64,000 bases of DNA from Deltaproteobacteria bacterium. Lineage in GTDB: Bacteria > Desulfobacterota > GWC2-55-46. The notes under the pieces were generated by a model that ran no database searches, was not told where the DNA came from, and saw only the letters and a program-made list of their open reading frames with translations. The stretch spans positions 86,927-150,926 of the forward strand of contig JACRNL010000007.1 in NCBI GenBank assembly GCA_016234935.1, given 5' to 3'. How positions within the stretch are numbered: the first letter of the stretch is position 1; every line of letters starts with the position of its first letter. Position numbers and translations under genes: made by a program. Below, one piece after another: positions 9,601 through 17,290 of the stretch.

Positions 9601-12600
9601 GCCTGTCCCAAGCCTTAAGGTCGCCATAAAACATGACCCCGCGAAAAAGCTCCAACTCTTCATGAACGGCGTGGAGGTCGACCCTGTGAGCTTTGACAAT
9701 ACCGTAAAAAGCCATGATGATAAAATCGCCGTGAGCATATGGCGCGGCATTGGTCTTGTAGACGGGGATAATTTGTTTGAAGCGGCGGAGTACGATAACG
9801 GCGTTGAGAGCGGACGGATCAAGCGCGTCGTCCATTATTCAAGGCCTCCGGTGAAGGCGGAATTGGTCATGGAGCTCTCAAGGCTCGTGGCGGACGGCAA
9901 GAACCCGCCGGTAGCGGCCATTCGCCTGACCGATAAGGACGGCCATCCGGCCAGAGAGGGGATTATCGGCGAATATGCGGTAGATCTGCCTTTCATGGCG
10001 ATGAAGAAGATTGAAGATATGCAGGACGACCCGCTCAGCGCCTCCAAGAACGATAAGCTCAGATATGAGGTTGGCGGCAACGGCATGGCATACATTAAAT
10101 TGCGGCCTACCACCCAAACCGGCGAGGCGGCGATAAGGCTTAACCTGATGATCGGCGAGCAGGAGGTAAAGGCGTGGATGCAGCCGGATGATCGCGACTG
10201 GATACTCGTGGGCATGGCCGAGGGGACGGCTGGATATAACGCCGTGAAAGGGAATATGGAGAGCCTCGGCGATTCAGACGGCAAGATCGGGCTCTACGAA
10301 GAGGGAAGAACCGCCTTTTTCGCCAAAGGAAAGATAAAGGGCAAATGGCTGCTCACCGCCGCGTATGACAGCGATAAAAGCTGGAAGAGCGGCGACAACA
10401 CCAGCCTGCACCAGACCATTGCGCCTGATAAATATTATACTATTTACGGAGACGGGAGCTATGAGCAGCGCGAGGCCGCCAGCGCAAGGCCTTTATATGT
10501 AAAAATAGAGCGCGACCGTTTTTATGCCCTGTTCGGAGACTATAACACCGGTCTCACCGTTACGAACCTTTCGAGATACAGCCGGAATTTCAACGGATTG
10601 AAGTCGGAACTGAAAGGGGATAAATACGATTACAACGTCTTTGTGAGCGACAACAACCAGCAGTTCGTAAAGGACGAAATCCGCGGAGACGGGACCTCCG
10701 GCCTCTACAGGCTCTCAAGAAAGAGCATTGTGCTTAATTCGGAATCAATAGTCATTGAGACCAGGGACAGGTTCCGGAGCGAGGTGATAGTGTCATCCAA
10801 GGCCATGAGCCGCTTCATGGATTACAGCATTGACTACGATGACGGCGCCATCCACTTCAAGTCGCCTGTCGGCAGCCGCGACGAGAACTTCAACCCTAAC
10901 TATATCGTCGTCAATTACGAAACATATGACGCGGCCGCCGTTTCGTATAATTACGGCGGAAGGGGCGCGGCGCGCGTCCTTGATAAAAAAGTGGAGATAG
11001 GCGGCACATACGTCAAGGAGGACAGCGGACTACGGACGGGCAGCCTCGCCGGAGTTGACGCTACCGTCGATCTCGGCCCCAAAACAAAGCTCAAGGCCGA
11101 AACCGCGGCGACGAATTACGATAACGACGCCGCTCACAGGGAGGGAACCGGTTATCTCGCGGAATTGTCTCACAAGGCGGACAAAATGGACGGCAAGGCG
11201 TATGTCCGCGAGCAGGGGCAGGGCTTTGGCCTTGGACAGGAAAGGAGCGGCGAGGCGGGCACCCGTAAATACGGCGTTGACGCCGCCTATCGCCCGATCG
11301 CGAATGTGAGCCTGACGGGCGGCGCTTACCGCCAGTATAAGCTCTACACCCTTGAGCAGAAGGACATGGCGGAGATGAGGGCGAGGTATACGGCAAAAGG
11401 CTACGAACTCTATACAGGTTTGAGGCACGCGGAGGACACCGACGTCAACGGCGGCGTCTTCACTTCAGAGCAGGTCATCGCCGGGGCGAAGTACAATTTG
11501 CTGCGCGACCGTCTTGCCCTCAGCGCCCAGCGCGAGCAGTCCGTCCTCGACAAGAACGCAAGCGTTGAATATCCGTCGCGCACGTCGCTCGGCGCCGATT
11601 ATAAGCTCAATGACTCGGCCACGCTCATTGTCAGGCAGGAGTTCGTTCAGGGGGCGGACGGACGCGCATCGCTTACGCAGGCCGGGCTGAACGCGTCGCC
11701 GTGGACCGGCGGCCAGTTGAATTCCACCGTAGGTCAGCAGTTGAATGAGAACGGGGCCAGGGTCTTTTCCAGCATGGGCCTCAAGCAGGCATGGAAAATA
11801 AACGCAAAATGGAGCGTGGACGGGGGCGTAGATAACAGCGCCACGATCAAGCGTCCGAACCACGCGCTGATAATGTCCGCGGCCGATTCGGACTTCACGG
11901 CCGTATCGCTGGGGGCCGCGTACAGATTGAAAAAATGGGCATGGACAGGCCGGGCCGAGGCGCGCCATTCGGCGGCTGACGACAAGACGGGCTTATTTAC
12001 CGGCATGAACGGAGAGCTCCGTGACGGCATCGGGGTGTCCGCGGGCCTGCAGGGGTTCAACACTGATTATTCATCAGGCGACAGGCGCAGGAGCGGCGAT
12101 CTGCGCCTTGGCGCGGCCTACCGTCCGGCGAAAACACGCTGGATCATCCTGGACCGCCTGGACTTTCTGATAGATGAGCAGAAAAACAGCGCATTCCATT
12201 TCAGCAACAGGCGCATCGTCAACAACCTCAACGTAAACTTCAAGATATACTCAGACACTCAGCTTTCGTTGCAATACGGCGCAAAGTATGTGAAGGAGCG
12301 GATAGATAGTTTTGATTACAGCGGCTACACGGACCTTTTAGGCGGCGAACTCCGGCATGATGTGACCAGGAGATTGGACGTCGGGCTGAGGAGCAGCGTT
12401 ATGCACTCATGGAAGGATGGACAGTGCAAACTCAGCACCGGGCCCTCCATCGGGTATAACGTTGTGAAAAATGTCTGGTTAAGCGTCGGCTATAATGTCA
12501 CAGGTTTCAGGGACAGGGACTTCTCAAAGGCGGACTTTACGGCCGCAGGGCCGTATATCAAGTTCAGGGTCAAGTTTGACAAGGAGTCCGCGCGCGACGC

Positions 12601-12625
12601 CATAAAGTGGTTTACGGGCCAGTAG
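6698..12625 (+). CDS. Giant modular outer-membrane protein: DUF11 + Cna-B-like + OmpA + C-terminal barrel
   Basis: 1975 residues. The signal peptide spans residues 1-34 (cleavage near AWG-AA), followed by GTVISNTAKASY, shared with the smaller proteins upstream. Order of modules: beta domain with carboxypeptidase-regulatory-like insert (about 120-360), DUF11 module near 375-505 (YRVGVENTSTQF..ISDEMPLGFRY), Cna-B/SdrD-like prealbumin fold near 510-575 (GIRIYLEDGTYTLTDKKGMYHF), a second repeat module near 650-760, an OmpA-C peptidoglycan-binding-like domain near 770-885 (IVIEGHTDSNR ... GRALNRRVEMKI), further beta domains, and from about 1180 to the end a Tyr/Gly-rich alternating pattern that looks like a large beta-barrel. 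It therefore probably anchors in the outer membrane and displays or exports the DUF11 proteins. The ribosome site is weak. The barrel and the role are inference. Confidence 0.82.
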   Translation: MIRANKNRTSVLTWALGAFLPVLYLFIAVPGAWGAAPSGTVISNTAKASYPGMPPVDSNMVDVKILPPPTKAVIEFLRYAPSYPDAQPVNVATTGCSQSGSTSGPFTGMPSPQPLLASSPLNLAVAVSLVKTTRYHANDTAFVRLTDGDQNLDATAIDTVTVTLTVPGSNESETLRLQETGLDTGVFAGYITIGSAQAAANNCVLNYLADGQKILASYADPVNGDTAEDVSLVDPYGLMFDSATGAPVNGAIITLIDNATGLPAVVAGDDGVSAYPSTVTTGGAATDGSGKVYNFPAGEYRFPFIAPGNYRFDIIPALGYRLPSTAAFADLQSLPGAPFVLDNPGSIGGVFNVPLGVAVKIDIPTDPVRVMLYLTKTASKSTAAVGDFLQYRVGVENTSTQFDVSNAVISDEMPLGFRYRKGSATLGGVRAPDPLISSDGRTLSFAAGSLAMNGGKAEITYVAAIAAGAKTGKAVNTAYAVGTTLNNGTVNSNTARATVEVKDDLFAEKSFIAGRVAKGCDKEKEAVIEGEMEGIRIYLEDGTYTLTDKKGMYHFAGVKPGSHVVQMDKDTIPGEYEVEQCEDHSRFAGSDFSQFVDLQGGALWRADFYLAEKPKAPLPEPIEIKGQAGIELSSALESGGAEKDGKNTVAALSVDYSVFLQAGNVPLKNLRVTVLLPDGVDYVKGSSTLGDAALLDPLALEGSLTYRLFDVPADWQNLLKFAAAVPIEAAGNDLAAKAMLTFDTSASKNLRTPLAENILQGFNRKKPNGNIEEFTLYPQFDVMSDVLSADDKEMMGQIIQELKKRSIKQIVIEGHTDSNRVSRKTLHIFPDNYALSRGRAQSVANFVKEALNLKPEQLVIAGYGPDKPVAANKTSEGRALNRRVEMKIAANTEAEERAFKNDKDRSGLKTVEVTDVWRPKAPETAAEIAAKEARAAREKKIMPLFDVAWTDAARPGFEWLWPFDGFYPPVPSLKVAIKHDPAKKLQLFMNGVEVDPVSFDNTVKSHDDKIAVSIWRGIGLVDGDNLFEAAEYDNGVESGRIKRVVHYSRPPVKAELVMELSRLVADGKNPPVAAIRLTDKDGHPAREGIIGEYAVDLPFMAMKKIEDMQDDPLSASKNDKLRYEVGGNGMAYIKLRPTTQTGEAAIRLNLMIGEQEVKAWMQPDDRDWILVGMAEGTAGYNAVKGNMESLGDSDGKIGLYEEGRTAFFAKGKIKGKWLLTAAYDSDKSWKSGDNTSLHQTIAPDKYYTIYGDGSYEQREAASARPLYVKIERDRFYALFGDYNTGLTVTNLSRYSRNFNGLKSELKGDKYDYNVFVSDNNQQFVKDEIRGDGTSGLYRLSRKSIVLNSESIVIETRDRFRSEVIVSSKAMSRFMDYSIDYDDGAIHFKSPVGSRDENFNPNYIVVNYETYDAAAVSYNYGGRGAARVLDKKVEIGGTYVKEDSGLRTGSLAGVDATVDLGPKTKLKAETAATNYDNDAAHREGTGYLAELSHKADKMDGKAYVREQGQGFGLGQERSGEAGTRKYGVDAAYRPIANVSLTGGAYRQYKLYTLEQKDMAEMRARYTAKGYELYTGLRHAEDTDVNGGVFTSEQVIAGAKYNLLRDRLALSAQREQSVLDKNASVEYPSRTSLGADYKLNDSATLIVRQEFVQGADGRASLTQAGLNASPWTGGQLNSTVGQQLNENGARVFSSMGLKQAWKINAKWSVDGGVDNSATIKRPNHALIMSAADSDFTAVSLGAAYRLKKWAWTGRAEARHSAADDKTGLFTGMNGELRDGIGVSAGLQGFNTDYSSGDRRRSGDLRLGAAYRPAKTRWIILDRLDFLIDEQKNSAFHFSNRRIVNNLNVNFKIYSDTQLSLQYGAKYVKERIDSFDYSGYTDLLGGELRHDVTRRLDVGLRSSVMHSWKDGQCKLSTGPSIGYNVVKNVWLSVGYNVTGFRDRDFSKADFTAAGPYIKFRVKFDKESARDAIKWFTGQ

Positions 12626-12894
12626 CGCGCAACGCGCGTCTAATTTCTTAAAAATGAAGATAACCAAATTTCAAGACATGATAGTTTCCCGCGGCGCCGT
12701 CAATTACACGGCGCAAGAGCGCACACTTGTTAGTTGCTGCCGTTAAAACCATTCAGTTGACATCAACACGCCACTCGTAAAAATCCTGACGTTGCCTGCG
12801 GTGAGCAAAGATAAAAATAGGCGCAGGCGTCACGGGCAAGCCTTGAAGCAATGTCGCCTCATTTTTCTCTTCGCCGTGCGCGGCACAAAAGAAA

Positions 12895-12923
12895 TTGACT
12901 ACTAACGCGATTAACCGTATAAT
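12895..12923 (+). promoter_or_regulatory. Sigma-70-type promoter upstream of the NtrC-type regulator
   Basis: TTGACT (12895-12900), a 17-base spacer and a perfect TATAAT (12918-12923). It lies in the 555-base gap 12626-13180 and would give a transcript with a leader of about 250 bases before the ATG at 13181. The rest of the gap holds a GCGCCGT/ACGGCGC hairpin near 12694 and the palindromes listed next; no small gene is evident. Confidence 0.65.
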
Positions 12924-12983
12924 TATGAAACGTGTGTCAAATTTTTGCCTTCTTTTCCATGGGCAGTTGCCGGTTTCTGCCTT

Positions 12984-13028
12984 TTGCCGCGCGGCAAGAT
13001 TCGTTGATTAGCTTTTTTCACGTGAAAA
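12984..13028. promoter_or_regulatory. Two perfect 14-bp palindromes in the long leader
   Basis: TTGCCGCGCGGCAA at 12984-12997 and TTTTCACGTGAAAA at 13015-13028 are both perfectly self-complementary and lie in the leader between the 12895 promoter and the regulator gene. They could be operators for dimeric repressors or autoregulation by the regulator itself, though neither matches a site I can name. Confidence 0.4.
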
Positions 13029-13180
13029 TTCAGCACATTGCGTTGAAATTCAAGTAAATGCCGGTTTTTGCCGATAATTGATTATTGTAAGGCAAGCTCG
13101 TTCCCCAGTTTAAGACCCCCGCTTAAGGCACACGAGGGCAGGCTGCTAAAATATGAAAACGGCTGATCGCAAGGGACGTC

Positions 13181-14584
13181 ATGAATAGTGTGCTCATCGT
13201 GGAAGGCGAGAAGGCTGCAAGGCTGGCCATTTGCAGGATATTGCAGAAGGAAGGATTCAATGTAATCGAGGCATCCAACGGCAAGGAGGCCGTTGATTAT
13301 TTTAAGAAAAATGCGCCTCTGTCCGTTATCCTCGACTTGAAGATGCCTGTAATGGGCGGCATTGATACCATAGACAGGTTAAAGAGCATTGATGCCTCGG
13401 TGCCTATTATCGTGGTGACCGGCCTTAACGATGCCTTTAGCGTGATGGAAACCATGCGGCTCGGGGCGTATGATTTCATTACCAAGCCAGTGGAGCCGGC
13501 CAAGCTCGTATCTTCGGTAAAGAGAGGCGTTGAAAAGTTAAGAATGGAAAGGGAGGCCGCCAGGCTGACCGCATCTGGAGACGAGTCCATTGAGAGCATC
13601 TTCGGCAGAAGCCCGGCGATAAGGAAGGCCATAGAGCGGCTTAAGCAGGTCGCCGCGACAGATTTTTCAGTCATTATAGAGGGTGAGACCGGCACCGGCA
13701 AGACGTTTTTGGCGAAGGCCATGCACAATATGAGCAAAAGGGCGGGCAAGGCGTTCGTGAAGATAGATATGGGCGCTATCCCTCTGACCCTTATGGAAAG
13801 CGAGCTGTTCGGGTATGAAAAAGGGGCTTTTACAGGCGCGAGCTTTACCCGAAAGGGCTTCTTTGAATCGGCGGACGGAGGCTCGATTTTCATTGACGAA
13901 CTTGAAAATGCCCCGCCGATAGTCCAGAGCAAGCTTCTCGGCGTTGTCGAGGACAAGGCCGTATACCGCATAGGAAGCAGAAGGCCGATTGTCATGGATA
14001 TAAGGATAATAGCCGCCACAAGCGCCGACATACAGGAAAGCATCACGGAAGAGAGGTTAAGGGAGGATCTGTTCTACCGCATGGGCGAGTTCGTGATAAA
14101 GCTGCCGCCGCTGCGCGAAAGGACCGAAGACATAATGTTTTTCGCCGGCAAGTTCCTTGAAGAGTCCGCCGCGGAGCTTGGCCAGCCCGTAAAAGAGCTT
14201 GACGCCAAGACGATAGACTCTTTGACGGGCTACCACTGGCCGGGAAACATCAGGGAGCTTAAAAACGTCATCAGGAGGGCGGCCCTTCTTTCCGGCGGCT
14301 CCGCGATAAAGGCGGAACACTTGGAGCTTTCCTTCGGGAAAGACGAAAAGGAAAAAGACGGGAAGGGGTTAAGCCCCTTCAAGGGGCTTCACCTGGTGTC
14401 GCTCAGGGACAGCGTAAGCGCGGTCGAAAAGGAAATGATTATCAAGGCCCTTGAGTCTACAAAAAACAACAAGGCAAAGGCCGCTTCTATTTTGAGGATA
14501 GATACAAAGACGCTGCGTTCAAAGATTCAGGAATACGGTATTGAATCTTATTCGGAGTGTGATGTTTCAGCCGATGCCCAATGA
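13181..14584 (+). CDS. NtrC-family sigma-54-dependent response regulator
   Basis: 467 residues. Receiver domain 1-120 with phosphoacceptor D52 (LDLKMP), T80 and K102; the acidic pocket, normally two acidic residues, reads VEGE, so one Asp is replaced by Gly and phosphorylation may be altered. AAA+ domain about 140-375: Walker A GETGTGKT (168-175), sigma-54 contact loop GAFTGA (215-220), Walker B FIDE (237-240), arginine region WPGNIREL (353-360). Fis-type helix-turn-helix 415-455. The linker (about 388-405, GKGLSPFKGLH) is encoded by an inserted family-A palindrome. The protein would activate sigma-54 promoters in response to a partner kinase; no kinase gene adjoins, but CheA lies 2.7 kb downstream. 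Its targets are not evident. Confidence 0.93.
   Translation: MNSVLIVEGEKAARLAICRILQKEGFNVIEASNGKEAVDYFKKNAPLSVILDLKMPVMGGIDTIDRLKSIDASVPIIVVTGLNDAFSVMETMRLGAYDFITKPVEPAKLVSSVKRGVEKLRMEREAARLTASGDESIESIFGRSPAIRKAIERLKQVAATDFSVIIEGETGTGKTFLAKAMHNMSKRAGKAFVKIDMGAIPLTLMESELFGYEKGAFTGASFTRKGFFESADGGSIFIDELENAPPIVQSKLLGVVEDKAVYRIGSRRPIVMDIRIIAATSADIQESITEERLREDLFYRMGEFVIKLPPLRERTEDIMFFAGKFLEESAAELGQPVKELDAKTIDSLTGYHWPGNIRELKNVIRRAALLSGGSAIKAEHLELSFGKDEKEKDGKGLSPFKGLHLVSLRDSVSAVEKEMIIKALESTKNNKAKAASILRIDTKTLRSKIQEYGIESYSECDVSADAQ
14363..14390. repeat. Family-A palindrome inside the NtrC-type gene
   Basis: AAGGGGTTAAGCCCCTTCAA plus GGGGCTT forms overlapping hairpins and sits in frame in the linker between the AAA+ and HTH domains, where an insertion is tolerated. 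Same family as 6416 and 63447. Confidence 0.7.
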
Positions 14585-14696
14585 ACGCGGCCGCCCCTGC
14601 TTTTAAAAGCCATGTTCCCGTATTCCGAGCCTCTCTGCAAGATAGCCCGCGTTTCAGCCGCCGTCCATCCGGAAAAATAAAATCTCAGACAGCCTT

Positions 14697-14763
14697 GTAG
14701 GGTGGGCACAGCCCACCTTTTACAGGAGCGTGTAGCTATTTTGGTGGGCGGTGCCCACCCTAC
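14697..14763. repeat. Inverted repeat GTAGGGTGGGCAC...GTGCCCACCCTAC
   Basis: GTAGGGTGGGCACAGCCCAC begins at 14697 and its imperfect complement ends at 14763; each arm is itself a small palindrome. This resembles a common intergenic repeat of environmental Gram-negatives. It occupies the 14585-15065 gap between the regulator and the MCP, which otherwise contains only the hairpin at 14965; no gene is visible there. Confidence 0.65.
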
Positions 14764-14964
14764 GGAACTCTTTATATTCGTCAGGTTGGCTGTTTGCCCA
14801 TCTCTATTCCGCGCAGTGCATGCTCGCCTTTAAGATCAATCCCTGCTTTTTCTGCCCCGTCCGCGTCCGAATCGCGCCGGATTTTACAACCTTTTGAAAT
14901 ACCAATCAAAAAGCTCCTTAAGCGGGTCATTACAAAGGACTACTAAGAAATCAACCCTTTGACT

Positions 14965-14987
14965 GGGCAAAGTTAAACCCTTTGCCC
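14965..14987. promoter_or_regulatory. Hairpin GGGCAAAG/CTTTGCCC before the MCP
   Basis: Perfect 8-bp arms (14965-14972, 14980-14987) followed after a short gap by a run of T (14995-15000). It could be a weak terminator or attenuator ahead of the chemotaxis cluster. Confidence 0.4.
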
Positions 14988-15065
14988 ATTGTGGTTTTTT
15001 CTGTTTTCAGCGATAACTGTATTGCGGCAAGGGCAATGACGGAAATAAAAGGCAGCGGCAAAAGC

Positions 15066-16397
15066 ATGTCAAACAAAAACGCCATCAAGAGATTCATCTT
15101 TTTAAATGTTTCGGATTACAGGAAGGCTGTTTTTTCTACGGCCGTCATTGTGATTCTTGCCGGGCTGACGGCGGATATGCTTCTTGGGGATTTTTTAGGC
15201 GGCATGTTCCATTCCCGGTTTTCCGGACTTCTAACGGCCGCCTTCTGGATGATATCAGGCGGTCTGGCCGTATTCTTCGTTACGGTAAAGTGGTCGGGGC
15301 GGACCTTAAGCGAGTTCGCCTCAAGTGAAAAAGAGGCCGTTGACGAACTTGCCGGCGGCAGCGAGCGCAACATAGCCCGCTCCGAGAAGGTATCCCGCTA
15401 CTTCGACGCGCAGGGGGAGTTAAACAGGCTTACAAGCGCGCACCTCGCGCACATCATCTCTCAGACTGACACGGCGGCGCACAGCATAATTGCCAGGGGC
15501 AGGGAGATAGACGGAGCGATGAGCGACATGCAGTCCACCATAACGGCCCTCAACGAAAAGAGCACGGCGTTTGCCCGGATATCCGGCGATACGGTAAGCG
15601 CCAACGAGAAGTCCATAGAGGATCTGAGGACGTATGTCGAGAAGCGCAAGGGCGACGTGGAGAAGGATTACAAGGTCGTCATGACGCTTGCCGAGCGCGC
15701 GAGATCAATGACGAGCCTCGTTGACCTCCTCAAGGAAATAAGCGACCAGACGAACCTCCTCGCGCTTAACGCGGCCATAGAGGCGGCAAGGGCGGGGGAG
15801 CACGGCAGGGGCTTTGCGATAGTGGCGGACGAGGTGAGAAAGCTCTCCGGCCAGTCGGAGAAGGCCGCATCAAGGATAGGGCAGGCTATGATAGATATGG
15901 CCGAAGAGATAGAGGCGGAGTTCTCCAGCAAGCTAAACCAGCGCACCCACGATGAGGAGTCCAAGCTGCTGGTGAGCCTTGAGCAGCAGATGAGAGAATT
16001 CACCCGGAGGCATGGCGAGCTCCGCGATCTGAACAACGAGACGCTCTCGGAGGTCAGGCGCAGCTATCAGGAGGCCGCAGGCAAGGTCATGGAACTCCTC
16101 GCGCACGTCCAGTTCCAAGACATCGTCCGCCAGCAGATAGACCTCGTCATACGGACGCTCGCGGACATCGACGTCCATATGGACCGTCTGAAGGAATACA
16201 TGAACGGGACGGATATCTCCGCTGAAGAGGAAAGGCTGCTGCACTTCAACATCGACGACATCCGCGGCTACTATGTGATGGACAGGCAGAGGAACGTGCA
16301 TAGCAAGGTCGTGAAAATAGGCAAGATCGAAAAGAATGCGCAGGTGAAACATAAAAATACAGACAAAGGCGCAGAGGGAAGCGTGACTTTCTTCTGA
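15066..16397 (+). CDS. Methyl-accepting chemotaxis protein with minimal sensor and CheZ-like C-terminal motif
   Basis: 443 residues from the ATG at 15066; the frame is open further up to TTG 14982, and ATG 15036 is the other credible start. Two closely spaced membrane helices (about 20-40 and 53-74) leave only a tiny periplasmic loop, so ligand sensing is probably cytoplasmic or indirect. The signalling hairpin tip (about 225-262) reads [20 protein letters not shown], the highly conserved CheA/CheW contact. Near the C-terminus FQDIVRQQ places Asp352 and Gln356 four residues apart, as in the catalytic DxxxQ of CheZ phosphatases (FQDLTGQ in E. coli). No CheR-docking pentapeptide is seen at the end. 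First gene of the chemotaxis cluster, 95 bases ahead of cheY. Confidence 0.9.
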   Translation: MSNKNAIKRFIFLNVSDYRKAVFSTAVIVILAGLTADMLLGDFLGGMFHSRFSGLLTAAFWMISGGLAVFFVTVKWSGRTLSEFASSEKEAVDELAGGSERNIARSEKVSRYFDAQGELNRLTSAHLAHIISQTDTAAHSIIARGREIDGAMSDMQSTITALNEKSTAFARISGDTVSANEKSIEDLRTYVEKRKGDVEKDYKVVMTLAERARSMTSLVDLLKEISDQTNLLALNAAIEAARAGEHGRGFAIVADEVRKLSGQSEKAASRIGQAMIDMAEEIEAEFSSKLNQRTHDEESKLLVSLEQQMREFTRRHGELRDLNNETLSEVRRSYQEAAGKVMELLAHVQFQDIVRQQIDLVIRTLADIDVHMDRLKEYMNGTDISAEEERLLHFNIDDIRGYYVMDRQRNVHSKVVKIGKIEKNAQVKHKNTDKGAEGSVTFF

Positions 16398-16409
16398 CCC
16401 CGCTTTAAC

Positions 16410-16449
16410 CTGCCCTCGAATGTTTCTATCGGGGGGCACGCGAGGGCAG
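16410..16449. repeat. Inverted repeat CTGCCCTCG/CGAGGGCAG
   Basis: Perfect 9-bp arms at 16410-16418 and 16441-16449 just after the MCP stop and before cheY. It could be a processing or weak termination hairpin between the two genes; no T-run follows. Confidence 0.5.
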
Positions 16450-16492
16450 ATACCGGGAAAAACAGCGTTAGACAATAGTAAAGGAGGACGAT

Positions 16493-16876
16493 ATGGCAAA
16501 GATGGTAATGGTGGTTGATGATTCGGCGTCGATAAGGCAGGTGGTGAACTTTACTCTCAGGAAGGGCGGCTACGACGTCATAGAGGCGTCGGACGGAGTG
16601 GATGCAATGGACAAGCTCAAGGGGTTGAACCCGCTCAGCGGGCAGAAGGTAAACCTTATAATCTGCGACGTCAACATGCCTAACATGGACGGGATAACCT
16701 TTGTAAAGAACCTGAAGACAACGCCTAATTACAGGTTCACCCCCGTGATGATGTTCACGACCGAGTCTCAGGATTCCAAGATACAGGAAGGAAAGGCCGC
16801 TGGCGCAAAGGCGTGGTTTGTCAAGCCTTTTAAGCCGGAACAGATGCTCGATGCGGTTTCCAAGCTCATTATGTAA
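16493..16876 (+). CDS. cheY: Single-domain response regulator, CheY-like
   Basis: 127 residues, a lone receiver domain: acidic pair D9-D10 (VVDDS), phosphoacceptor D59 (ICDVNMPNMDG), T89/T90 and K111 (VKPFKP), all expected residues present. A strong ribosome site (AAAGGAGGACG) precedes the ATG. Between helix 2 and strand 3 (residues about 42-52, KGLNPLSGQK) lies an in-frame family-A palindrome, a few residues longer than usual at a surface loop. Placed between an MCP and STAS/CheA genes, it is the likely phosphotransfer target of the CheA below, acting on a motor or another output. Confident in family; the output is not visible. Confidence 0.92.
   Translation: MAKMVMVVDDSASIRQVVNFTLRKGGYDVIEASDGVDAMDKLKGLNPLSGQKVNLIICDVNMPNMDGITFVKNLKTTPNYRFTPVMMFTTESQDSKIQEGKAAGAKAWFVKPFKPEQMLDAVSKLIM
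16618..16644. repeat. Family-A palindrome inside cheY
   Basis: CAAGGGGTTGAACCC then GCTCAGCGGGC; in frame, encoding KGLNPLSGQ at a loop of the receiver fold. One of several copies of this repeat in coding sequence. Confidence 0.65.
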
Positions 16877-16902
16877 GCCGTTAATATCCGGAAGGTGTTT
16901 CT

Positions 16903-17229
16903 ATGAACGTCAAGGTTGAAAAGGCAGGCGGCCTTACAAGGTTTTCGATAGAAGGCGACATGACCATCTATCACGCAGGAGAGCTTAAAAAAAGCATTTT
17001 CGAGAACCTTCAAGGGGCCGAACCCTCTCAGGGGGTTGAACCCCTTCAAGGGGCCGAGGCGGTCGAGTTCGATCTTAATGCGGTAAGCGACATGGATACC
17101 GCCGGAGTGCAGCTTCTGATGCTTGCCTTGCGCGAGGCGAAAGCCTGCCGTAAGTCCGTGAAGATTGCCGCGCACAGCAATGCGACGAAGAAGATATTCG
17201 ATCTCTACAACCTGAACGGATATTTTTAA
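16903..17229 (+). CDS. STAS-domain protein (anti-sigma-factor-antagonist type)
   Basis: 108 residues, one STAS domain: FSIEGDMTIYHAGELKK forms the first strands, and VSDMDTAGVQLL is the loop that in SpoIIAA-type antagonists carries the phosphorylated Ser/Thr (here Thr, context D-T-A-G). Between them, residues about 36-52 ([17 protein letters not shown]) are encoded by a double family-A palindrome; without it the domain would be about 91 residues, near normal. STAS proteins in chemotaxis-type operons are thought to take part in phosphorelay or partner switching. No kinase or phosphatase for it is adjacent. Start: ATG at 16903 with GGAAGG upstream. Confidence 0.85.
   Translation: MNVKVEKAGGLTRFSIEGDMTIYHAGELKKSIFENLQGAEPSQGVEPLQGAEAVEFDLNAVSDMDTAGVQLLMLALREAKACRKSVKIAAHSNATKKIFDLYNLNGYF
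17008..17058. repeat. Double family-A palindrome inside the STAS gene
   Basis: CTTCAAGGGG occurs twice around a CTCAGGGGG/AACCC core, 51 bases (17 codons), in frame. It encodes Q-G-A/V-E-P repeats that do not belong to the STAS fold. Confidence 0.75.
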
Positions 17230-17290
17230 AAGATAAACTATCCTTCAACGCAACGACCCCATAAAAAAACAAACAGGTAATTAAAACGGC

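Noticed and set aside
12961..13000. Sigma-54 (-24/-12) promoter in the TTGCCGGTTTCTGCC region
   Set aside because: The GG and GC dinucleotides are not at the required 10-base spacing.
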